From: Cellvibrio sp. PSBB023
GTDB lineage: Bacteria; Pseudomonadota; Gammaproteobacteria; Pseudomonadales; Cellvibrionaceae
Direction of reading: 5' to 3'
Assembly: GCF_002007605.1 (NCBI RefSeq)
Contig: NZ_CP019799.1
Location: 2,830,001 to 2,894,000, forward strand
DNA length: 64,000 nucleotides
Each line of letters starts with the position of its first letter. Position 1 is the stretch's first letter. Shown here one piece after another: positions 15,726-23,160 of the stretch. Below the pieces are notes generated by a model. The model was not told the DNA's origin, did not search any database, and saw only the letters and a program-made list of their open reading frames with translations. A program made the translations under genes and the position numbers.

Positions 15726-16358
15726 GTGACACCGGAACAAAAACGCAAGGCTGTTGAGGCGGCATTAATGCCATTTCTTCAAGGTCAAACACTGGCACAA
15801 GCATTGGTTTTATGGGACGAAAAATACGCGCATAAACCTACCTTTGCCTTGCAACACTATCTGCGCGAACTCTGCAGTGATATCGAGCTCGCCCATATGC
15901 GCTCGCGCATGCTACAAGCATTGGTCACCGCCTTTTCATCGTTGCAGGACAAGCGACAAGAACACCATATTGCCCCCCCTATTGCTGCCGCAACCAAAAT
16001 CGCAGCGAATAAAAATCACAGCTCACCTGAATTACAAATGTTTATGGCACTGGTAGAGCAGCTGATCAACAGTGCCAAAGGCGATAACGCAACTCGCGTG
16101 CGTTTATACGTGCTGGAAAATGTGGAAAAGATGGCACTGCCCCCCAATGATCGCCGTGCCCTGCAAAGTTGGCTCAATCAAATCGAACCACTCACCGGCA
16201 CCACTCCCACAATTCATTTAATGCAGCAAGTGATTAATCTGGCGTATGTGGGTTTGTGTGAATATCTCGGCCCCATCAAGGCAGATCAATTATTACAGCA
16301 AAGTGTAAGCGCGGTACAACGCGCTTATCCCTTGTTGAAGGTGCAAAGTTTGTTGTAA
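15726..16358 (+). CDS. Hypothetical protein, helical
   Basis: 210 residues starting at GTG 15726, with GAGG 5 bases upstream; the ATG two bases earlier runs straight into a stop. I recognise no family. The sequence is predicted mostly alpha-helical and cytoplasmic, with two helical halves (TPEQKRKAVEAALMPFL to FSSLQDKRQ, and SPELQMFMALVEQL to the C-terminus) joined by an Ala/Lys-rich linker. There is no signal peptide, membrane segment or cysteine motif. It lies 49 bp after amt on the same strand and faces the interrupted xerC gene tail to tail, separated by 9 bp. Confidence 0.65.
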   Translation: MTPEQKRKAVEAALMPFLQGQTLAQALVLWDEKYAHKPTFALQHYLRELCSDIELAHMRSRMLQALVTAFSSLQDKRQEHHIAPPIAAATKIAANKNHSSPELQMFMALVEQLINSAKGDNATRVRLYVLENVEKMALPPNDRRALQSWLNQIEPLTGTTPTIHLMQQVINLAYVGLCEYLGPIKADQLLQQSVSAVQRAYPLLKVQSLL

Positions 16359-16367
16359 GAAAAAACA

Positions 16368-17362
16368 CTAGCATTCATCATCAACCGAATCTGTTTTGCG
16401 TCCCGCACGCGGGTGCGCCTTATCGTAAACCTTGGCGAGATGCTGGAAGTCGAGATGGGTGTAGATTTGTGTGGTAGAAATATTGGCGTGGCCGAGCAGC
16501 TCTTGTACTAAACGTAAATCGCCGCTGGATTCAAGCATATGGCTGGCGAAAGAGTGGCGCAGCATGTGCGGGTGGATGGGGTTATCCATTCCCTGGCTGA
16601 TGCTTAATTGTTGCATGCGCATTTGCACGGCGCGGTGACTGATACGCCCGCCGCGCTGGGTAGTGAACAGCGCAGGTTCATTGTCTTGTGTGTATTGCTT
16701 GCGTGCGACCAACCAGTCTTTTAACGCCGTTATCGCCATAGAGCCGATGGGAAGCAAACGGGTTTTGCGGCCCTTACCGGTGACGGTGAGCATGGCTTCG
16801 CCCCAGTCGATATCTTTCAGGTCCAAACTCGTCACTTCGGCCAAACGCAAACCGGATGAATAAATTAATTCCAGCAGCGCGCGGTCGCGTTTGTTAATAA
16901 AATCATCACCCTCTACGGCGACAAACTGTGCGGTTTGATCCACGTCTAATGTTTTGGGCAACAACTTGGGAGACTTGGGTGCGCTGATACCATCGGCAAC
17001 ATTGTTTTGCATCCAGCCGCGGCGAATACAAAACTGAAAAAAACTGCGCAGCGATGAGAGCCAGCGCTGCAAACTTTTCCCCCCAATCCCTCGCGATGTA
17101 AATGTGCAACGGCGGTACGCACATGGCTCATGGCCAGCATATTTAAATCGGCAATATTTTTTTGCGCGCAATAGCGGCGAAACTTTTCCAGGTCGCGTTG
17201 GTAATTTTGCTGTGTCAGCGGGGAGTATTGTTTTTCACTGCGCATGTAGGTGAGAAATGCAGCCAATTCCTGTGCAAAAGGCAGTGAGCGAACGGCAGGC
17301 GGCGCTTCATTCGCGACAGAGGGATGGGCTGGGGTGCTGTCGGGTGGCAATTGATCAGTCAT
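16368..17362 (-). pseudogene. xerC: xerC tyrosine recombinase, reading frame interrupted by a -1 shift
   Basis: Two overlapping frames together encode a 331-residue XerC. The first (from ATG 17362) carries the SAM-like core-binding domain up to HREGLGGK; the second carries SLQRWLSSLRSFF and the whole catalytic domain: Arg in SSGLRLAE, Lys in TGKGRK, HMLRHSFASH, GHANISTTQIYTHL with the Tyr nucleophile. All catalytic residues are intact. The switch falls in a run of six G and four A (17075-17084 on the plus strand as TTTTCCCCCC). In the zero frame this reads G GGA AAA, a canonical -1 slippery heptamer, and a -1 slip there restores XerC exactly. A homopolymer indel or assembly error is the simplest explanation; programmed frameshifting is possible. 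XerC with XerD resolves chromosome dimers at dif. Confidence 0.85.
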
Positions 17363-17408
17363 GCTGTTGGTCAGCCATAAGAATCCCGGTGTGCCGCCCG
17401 ATCATCGA

Positions 17409-18101
17409 TCAGCGCGGTAAGTATTTTGGCAATAAACGGTTCAGAACTTCCGCAATATACCCCAAAAACAAGGTGCCCATACTGGAGCGGTAATATTGCG
17501 GGTCGCGGTTGCCAATGGCCAGTAGACCAAACGCGCTGCCATGAACCAGCGGCACGACGGCAACCGAACCAATTTCACTGGCGTGATTGCCAAACACAAA
17601 TTCCAACTCTTTACTGCCCAAGGTACCGCACACAGCACGGCTATTTTTTAACAGCGCCCCCAAATGCTCGCGCGCCTCAGCAATGCTTACGACACGCGCT
17701 TGGCTACTGGGCACTTTTTCCAGGTTGCCAAATAAAATGACGCTGGTGAAATGAATCGAGAAATCCTTATCAAAACTGTAGTGCAGCGCGTCGATAATAT
17801 CACCCATGTCCTGCCCTTCCAGCAGGTTGAGCACCAGTCGTTTGGTTTTATCAAATAGCTTGTCATTGTCGCGCGCATTATCGAGCAATTTACTCAAGCG
17901 ATGGCGCATATCGATATTGCGCTCACGCAGGATCGCCACCTGCCGCTCCACCAGCGAAATAGCCGAACCGGATTCGTGGGGCAAACTCAGTTCTGCCAAT
18001 AAATCCGGGTGATTTTCAAAAAATTCCGGATGCTCGCGCAACCAGGCTTCAATTTGTTCCGGCTCCAGGGGATCGGCAAGTGTCGGCTTATGTTCGGTCA
18101 T
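17409..18101 (-). CDS. DUF484 family protein
   Basis: 230 residues. N-terminal EQIEAWLREHPEFFENHPDL and LPHESGSAISLVERQVAILR are hallmark DUF484 sequences; a coiled segment (RERNIDMRHRLSKLLDNARD) leads into a GAF-like domain (residues ~80-225) with HASEIGSVAVVPLVHGSAFG and a C-terminal AEVLNRLLPKYLPR. The function is unknown. It lies between dapF and xerC on the same strand (19 bp and 46 bp gaps), the order also seen in Pseudomonas, and probably belongs to one transcript with lptM-lysA-dapF. No ligand-binding residues can be named with confidence. Confidence 0.9.
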   Translation of the reverse strand: MTEHKPTLADPLEPEQIEAWLREHPEFFENHPDLLAELSLPHESGSAISLVERQVAILRERNIDMRHRLSKLLDNARDNDKLFDKTKRLVLNLLEGQDMGDIIDALHYSFDKDFSIHFTSVILFGNLEKVPSSQARVVSIAEAREHLGALLKNSRAVCGTLGSKELEFVFGNHASEIGSVAVVPLVHGSAFGLLAIGNRDPQYYRSSMGTLFLGYIAEVLNRLLPKYLPR

Positions 18102-18120
18102 AGACGTCGATTCAGGATAA

Positions 18121-18951
18121 TTAGATTTTTATTTGCCCATGGAAAACGGTAACCGCAGGCCCCGTCATAATTACCGGTTGACCTTCACCGGGCCAATCGA
18201 TTTGTAAACTGCCACCGGGCAAATTCACTTTTACCTGCTGATCCAGCAAACCGCGTAAACGCCCAGCCACTACGGCACCACAGGCACCTGTACCGCAAGC
18301 AAGGGTTTCACCAACGCCGCGTTCAAACACCCGCAAATTAATTTCATGGCGCGACACAATTTGCATAAAACCCACATTCACTCGCGCCGGAAAACGTGGA
18401 TGATGTTCAATAATCGGCCCAAGCTCAGCGACCGGTGCCGTTTTGACATCGTCCACCAGCAAGACACCGTGGGGGTTGCCCATGGACACTGCTGATATGT
18501 CGTAGGTTTTACCGGCAACCTCAAAGGGATAGGTGATAGCTTGGGCATCAGCAACGAACGGAATTTGCGCGGGCTGCAACCGCGGCGCGCCCATATCGAC
18601 ACTGACTTGCTCATCCTGCTGCACGCGTAATTCCATCAGGCCGCCAGCGGTTTCCACTTTAATCACGCTTTTGCCGGTGAGTTTACGCTCGCGCACAAAT
18701 ACGGCGAAACAGCGCGCGCCATTGCCGCAATTTTCCACTTCGCTGCCGTCGCAATTAAAAATGCGGTAGCGAAAATCCACATCGGGATTCTCCGGCGTTT
18801 CCACCAACAAAATTTGATCGCAGCCCACACCAAAATTCCGGTCGGCAATGTAGCGAATTTTTTCCGGTGTTAAACGCACGCTTTGACCAACGCCATCGAT
18901 CACCACGAAGTCGTTACCCAAACCGTGCATTTTGCTAAAACGTAAACGCAT
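18121..18951 (-). CDS. dapF: Diaminopimelate epimerase
   Basis: 276 residues, the normal length. DapF converts LL-diaminopimelate to meso-diaminopimelate in the cytosol for lysine and peptidoglycan synthesis. N-terminal [17 protein letters not shown], the first catalytic Cys in [18 protein letters not shown], and the second in [17 protein letters not shown] are all present, as is [14 protein letters not shown]. It starts 25 bp after lysA ends, so product and next enzyme of the pathway are co-expressed: LysA decarboxylates the meso form to lysine. Confidence 0.97.
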   Translation of the reverse strand: MRLRFSKMHGLGNDFVVIDGVGQSVRLTPEKIRYIADRNFGVGCDQILLVETPENPDVDFRYRIFNCDGSEVENCGNGARCFAVFVRERKLTGKSVIKVETAGGLMELRVQQDEQVSVDMGAPRLQPAQIPFVADAQAITYPFEVAGKTYDISAVSMGNPHGVLLVDDVKTAPVAELGPIIEHHPRFPARVNVGFMQIVSRHEINLRVFERGVGETLACGTGACGAVVAGRLRGLLDQQVKVNLPGGSLQIDWPGEGQPVIMTGPAVTVFHGQIKI

Positions 18952-18976
18952 ATTTTTTCCCGCTTATTCTGGCAAA

Positions 18977-20224
18977 TTACTCAGGCAACAAGTGCTCGCC
19001 ACGAATCATATCGTCAAAGGTTTCGCGCGCGCGCGCCAAATGCATTTGATCGCCGTCGACAAGGATTTCCGCCGCACGGCCGCGCGTGTTGTAGTTGGAA
19101 CTCATGCTGAAACCATAGGCGCCAGCGGACATAACCGCCAGTAAATCACCCGCCTCAATGGCCAGGTCGCGATCTTTACCAAGGAAATCGCCAGTTTCAC
19201 AAATCGGGCCGACCAGATCCCATTTCTTTACTTCACCAGCGTGAGGCTTCACCGGGCGGATGTCTTGCCACGCCTGATACAAGGACGGGCGAATATTGTC
19301 ATTCATAGCAGCGTCGATCACTGCGAAATTTTTGTGCTCGGTGGGCTTCAGGAACATCACCTTGGTGAGCAGCACGCCCGAGTTTGCCGAAATGGAACGA
19401 CCTGGTTCAAACATCAAGGCTAATTTGCGATCACCCAATTTGGTTTTGATGGCCGCCATGTAGTCGGCAACAGGCGGTGGGGTTTCATTGCGATAGGTAA
19501 CACCCAAGCCGCCACCCAAATCCAGGTGGGAAATAGTAATGCCGCTTGCCGCAAGCTCATCGACCAATAACAACAGGCGGTCGAGTGCATCCAAAAATGG
19601 TGTTAACTGGGTGAGCTGGGAGCCTATGTGGCAATCCAACCCTTTAATCGCCAAGCTCGGCAATTGTGCAGCGCGCGCGTAAACCGCCGGTGCGCGCTCG
19701 ATGGCAATACCGAATTTATTTTCTTTCAAACCAGTGGAGATATAGGGATGGGTATTGGCATCTACATCCGGGTTTACGCGCAGCGATACATTGGCCACTT
19801 TGCCTTTTTGTGCTGCCACATCGGCCAACAATTCCAGCTCCGCTTCCGATTCGACATTGAAACAGAAAATGCCAACATCCAGTGCGCGCGCCATTTCTTC
19901 CACGCTTTTACCCACACCGGAAAATACGATGCGCGATGGTTGGCCGCCAGCGCGTAATACCCGCTCCAATTCACCACCGGAGACTATGTCAAACCCAGCG
20001 CCGAGTTTGGCGAGCATATTTAAAATGGCGAGGTTGGAGTTGGCCTTGATGGCATAACAAATCATGCCGGGATGCGAACCCAACGCCTGCGCATAGGATA
20101 AATATTGTTGGGTAAACGCCGCGCGGCTATAGACATAACAAGGCGTACCAAAGCGCTCGGCAACGGCGCTCAGCGGGGTATCTTCAACGTAGAGTTCGCC
20201 GTGGCGTTCAGTGAAATGCTGCAT
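18977..20224 (-). CDS. lysA: Diaminopimelate decarboxylase
   Basis: 415 residues from the ATG at 20224 (GAG about 7 bases upstream; a TTG four codons earlier is unlikely). LysA is a PLP enzyme of the alanine racemase fold that makes lysine from meso-diaminopimelate. The PLP lysine lies in CYAIKANSN, the glycine-rich phosphate loop in HLDLGGGLGVTY, and the C-terminal active-site Cys in VGPICETGDFLGKDR followed by GAYGFSMSSNYN. It is the second gene of lptM-lysA-dapF-DUF484-xerC. No lysine riboswitch or leader is visible upstream; the gap to lptM is only 33 bp. Confidence 0.97.
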   Translation of the reverse strand: MQHFTERHGELYVEDTPLSAVAERFGTPCYVYSRAAFTQQYLSYAQALGSHPGMICYAIKANSNLAILNMLAKLGAGFDIVSGGELERVLRAGGQPSRIVFSGVGKSVEEMARALDVGIFCFNVESEAELELLADVAAQKGKVANVSLRVNPDVDANTHPYISTGLKENKFGIAIERAPAVYARAAQLPSLAIKGLDCHIGSQLTQLTPFLDALDRLLLLVDELAASGITISHLDLGGGLGVTYRNETPPPVADYMAAIKTKLGDRKLALMFEPGRSISANSGVLLTKVMFLKPTEHKNFAVIDAAMNDNIRPSLYQAWQDIRPVKPHAGEVKKWDLVGPICETGDFLGKDRDLAIEAGDLLAVMSAGAYGFSMSSNYNTRGRAAEILVDGDQMHLARARETFDDMIRGEHLLPE

Positions 20225-20257
20225 AAGAAATCTCAATCTGGAAAACGGTAGGACAAA

Positions 20258-20458
20258 TTAGGACGGATCGGTACCGGGTGCTACAGATGTAGACGCGGGC
20301 GCGCTCGCCGGTGCAGACGATGCCGGTTTGGCCGCCGGTGCGGCGTCAGGCTGGGGCTTAGATTGTTGTTGCGGTAAATACAGCGGACCTTTTTGCCCAC
20401 AAGCGGCAATACCACCCGCCATGATTGCCACAGCGCAGAAGATTACTGCGCTTTTCAT
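20258..20458 (-). CDS. lptM: LptM (YifL-like) lipoprotein
   Basis: 66 residues from the ATG at 20458, with lipobox GGIAAC (Cys20) followed by GQKGPLYLP, the signature of LptM/YifL, which in E. coli helps LptD mature in the LPS transport complex. The tail is a Pro/Ala/Ser-rich disordered stretch. The start region is unusual: three in-frame ATGs at 20500, 20479 and 20458 sit in a 21-base tandem repeat, each preceded by the same GGTGGTT/AGTGGTT sequence, so any could initiate. The last is chosen because it gives a normal signal peptide. Position directly upstream of lysA matches other gammaproteobacteria. Confidence 0.85.
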   Translation of the reverse strand: MKSAVIFCAVAIMAGGIAACGQKGPLYLPQQQSKPQPDAAPAAKPASSAPASAPASTSVAPGTDPS

Positions 20459-20514
20459 AACCACTCGCGTACTTTTCATAACCACCCGCGCATTTTGCAT
20501 AACCACCGTCCGAT
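20452..20514 (-). repeat. Three 21-base tandem repeats over the lptM start
   Basis: CAT (ATG on the minus strand) recurs at 20456, 20477 and 20498 within near-identical 21-base units (TTTTCATAACCACYCGCG). Because 21 is a multiple of three, the copies keep the frame and add VVMxxxR heptads to a longer product. Confidence 0.7.
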
Positions 20515-20693
20515 AAGACCCCACGCCTGACGCACGAACAGGACGCCAAGGCGCACCGGGTTCAAATAACACAGGAGTGGGATAACGAGTCAGGATAAAG
20601 ACGGGGCAGTATAACCCTGCACCCTCAGCCCCACAACAAAACACCGTAGGCTGAGACAGCAGGAGGGATTAATCAGAAAAGAAAAAGCAGGAG

Positions 20694-21890
20694 TTACAGC
20701 AGCGCGCGCAATTCGTCAGCCGTGACCAAACCGCCTTGGTTGCGCATCGCCACTTGCTTGAGCAGATTTTTCAGGCCGTCTACGTTAGCGGTAAATTCGT
20801 GGGTCTCGAGTAATTGCCAAGCGCAATCCTGCAAGTCCACATCGCCCGCCAAGGCAAACTCGGCAATAAAAAACTGCACCAAATCGTGCAGATCTTCGCG
20901 GCGTTCTGCCAGTGTTGGCAATGGCAGCGATTGCACAAAATGCATCATCCAGCCCAAGCCAATCGCCACCGGGTCAATTGCCGCACTACTCAAACTGAAC
21001 ACCAGCGAGAGCGATGTGCCACTGCGGGTGGCCGCCATCCACTGCAAGCAAAAATGGCGCAGTGCCAGCATATCCTTGGCTGAAAGCGCATCAATACTGC
21101 GCAAAAACAAGGTGCCACCGGTGGCGCAACTGCGCAGTGATTGCAAAATGGCAGTGGCGGTTCCCTCTTCCCATTCGCGACAATCTGACTCAATAAAAGG
21201 AGCCGTTTCACTGCATGCGATATCGTGAAAGCGGCGCGCCGCTATAATTTTGCCGGTGCCTTTATCAGCGCGCAGCAATACGGGCGACTTCCTTTTGGCC
21301 AATTGATCGATCCGTTGATCCAACTGGCGCAATATTGAACTGTTGCCGACCCAAAAACTTTGGTCGCCATACCAGTGAATAGAGCGATAACGAGACTGAT
21401 AGCGACTGATAACACGCACAATCTCTTCAATCACCAAAGACAACTCATGCTTGACTGTCGCATCGGCCACGTGCACACCGGGCGCCATTTGCACCACCAG
21501 ATAACCCAGGCGCTGGGACTCGTTGTCCGGGGTTTTGAAATTGACCGGTAAACTCAATGCAGCCTCTGCATCAAATCCTTGAAAGGGAGAGGCGTTTGCC
21601 TCCTGGGTAGAAATAATAAATTCCTCGGCACCACCGGAGGCGGCAACAAATAAATCGCGCACGTCGTCGGCCAACAACAAATGGCGATAGCCTTGATGGT
21701 TAAGGCAGCGCAGAGTGACCGCCGCCTGCTCCAAACCAAGGCGTGTTGCGGCAGAACGCAGAATCATTTTGGTCAGCGCAATAAAACTTTTATTGACAGG
21801 AACCCAACGCGGAACAGACGATTGATTAAACTTGCGTGTTGGGCGAACCCGGCTTTTATAACTGCTAACGGCCTGAAAGAGGGCGATCAT
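20694..21890 (-). CDS. Degenerate sigma-54-activator-like AAA+ protein
   Basis: 398 residues from the ATG at 21890 (GAGA upstream); an ATG 20 codons earlier lacks a site. The N-terminal ~170 residues are a possible GAF-like sensor (AATRLGLEQAAVTLRCLNHQ). The rest resembles the central domain of sigma-54 activators but is degenerate: the Walker A position reads RADKGTGK, the GAFTGA loop that contacts sigma-54 is missing, and the Walker B position reads GGTLFLRSID instead of GGTLFLDEI. The R-finger-side segment LPTLAERREDLHDLVQFFI survives. No C-terminal HTH is present. It is unlikely to remodel sigma-54 holoenzyme and may be a regulatory or scaffold protein for the divergent FHA/kinase genes. 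Confidence 0.7.
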   Translation of the reverse strand: MIALFQAVSSYKSRVRPTRKFNQSSVPRWVPVNKSFIALTKMILRSAATRLGLEQAAVTLRCLNHQGYRHLLLADDVRDLFVAASGGAEEFIISTQEANASPFQGFDAEAALSLPVNFKTPDNESQRLGYLVVQMAPGVHVADATVKHELSLVIEEIVRVISRYQSRYRSIHWYGDQSFWVGNSSILRQLDQRIDQLAKRKSPVLLRADKGTGKIIAARRFHDIACSETAPFIESDCREWEEGTATAILQSLRSCATGGTLFLRSIDALSAKDMLALRHFCLQWMAATRSGTSLSLVFSLSSAAIDPVAIGLGWMMHFVQSLPLPTLAERREDLHDLVQFFIAEFALAGDVDLQDCAWQLLETHEFTANVDGLKNLLKQVAMRNQGGLVTADELRALL

Positions 21891-22184
21891 AGCGATATTC
21901 TCATAACTCACACGGACGATAACTGGGAAAACATCGGCATCTTGTGGCAATCTATAGCCATCGGACGTTACTGACCATTACACGGAATTACATGCAGAAC
22001 TGGCGCACGCCGGCTAAACCTATAAAAAGACCCAGGTGTTAGCTAAACAAAACACCGGTTCGGCCGATTACTCACGGCCCGGCAAGGAATCAGCGGCATA
22101 GGTAGACCCCGAATACAATCGCCATTGCTAGATACATTGGCCCCAAACCCTGATCAGAAAAACAAGAGTTAACCCGGACCCACT

Positions 22185-23153
22185 ATGGCTTATTTGTTGG
22201 ATGTCGCTGCAGAGGCCTATTTTCCTCTCGCCCCTCATCACACCTTTGGCAGGCTCGCCAATAGTGTGGACACCCATATCGATAAACCCTACGTCTCCAA
22301 GTTACATGCCGCGATTGAATGGAACGGAGAACACTGGCGCATTAAAAATCTCGGCCTCAACGGCACCTGGATCAATGGCATCGCCATGGCGCAGGGCGAG
22401 ACCCGCGAGCTGGCGGTGCACGATGAAATTGTGCTGGCCGCCCAAAATGACCCCTGTTTTCGGGTAATAGATTTACGCGCCCCCAGCGATATGCTCTGGC
22501 CGCTCAACCGCGACCTGGAGACTACCCCGCCGCTCTACCTCTCGCGCTACCATTTGCTGCCCGATGGCGATGCACCGGAAATCGCCCTGTATTACGATGA
22601 ACAGGCTCAGCAGTGGTATCGCGAAGCCATTGATCAACACACTGAACCCCAAGCCCTAAATGATGGTGATCTGGTGCAGTTTGCATCCGGCCATTGGCAG
22701 TTTGTGCGCGCACAAATTTACGGCCCCACTGAAGTCAAAAGTGCACGCCACATTAACGACTTTGAGTTTGTGTTTAACATGAGCCTGGATGAAGAGACCA
22801 CCCAGCTGGAATTGCACCAACAGCAAGTGCTGGATTTAGCGGTACGCACCCATCACTATTTGTTATTGCAACTGGCAAGACACCGCTGCGAAGACGCGGC
22901 GCGCGGGTTGGATAGCAAAAGCCAGGGCTGGGTATACGCCGAGCAACTGGCCGCCGAACTGGGGCTGGACAGCACCCACATGAACATCCAGATTTTCCGC
23001 GCGCGCAAACAATTGGCCGATGTACTACCCGATGCTCTCGGTCAGCAATGCCTGTTGGAGCGTCGCGGTGGAAAAATTCGTTTTGGCTGCGAGAAATTTA
23101 AAATCTATAAAGGCGACCAACTCACCGCCGCCTCTAGCCTGAAGGATTGCTGA
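22185..23153 (+). CDS. FHA domain protein with C-terminal winged-helix-like region
   Basis: 322 residues. Residues ~17-100 form an FHA phosphothreonine-binding domain: HTFGRLANSVDTHI (GR motif), KPYVSKLHAAIEWNGEHWRI (SxxH motif) and NLGLNGTWINGIAM (NGT motif). The middle region is unassigned. Residues ~220-310 (QLELHQQQVLDLAVRTH, GWVYAEQLAAELGLDSTHMN, IQIFRARKQLADVLPD, RRGGKIRFGCEKF) look like a DNA-binding winged helix of the OmpR-C type, so this may be a phospho-responsive transcription factor. It ends 7 bp before the Ser/Thr kinase gene, which is the likely source of its phospho-ligand. Start spacing to AAGAG is long and hence uncertain. Confidence 0.8.
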   Translation: MAYLLDVAAEAYFPLAPHHTFGRLANSVDTHIDKPYVSKLHAAIEWNGEHWRIKNLGLNGTWINGIAMAQGETRELAVHDEIVLAAQNDPCFRVIDLRAPSDMLWPLNRDLETTPPLYLSRYHLLPDGDAPEIALYYDEQAQQWYREAIDQHTEPQALNDGDLVQFASGHWQFVRAQIYGPTEVKSARHINDFEFVFNMSLDEETTQLELHQQQVLDLAVRTHHYLLLQLARHRCEDAARGLDSKSQGWVYAEQLAAELGLDSTHMNIQIFRARKQLADVLPDALGQQCLLERRGGKIRFGCEKFKIYKGDQLTAASSLKDC

Positions 23154-23160
23154 TCGCCTT

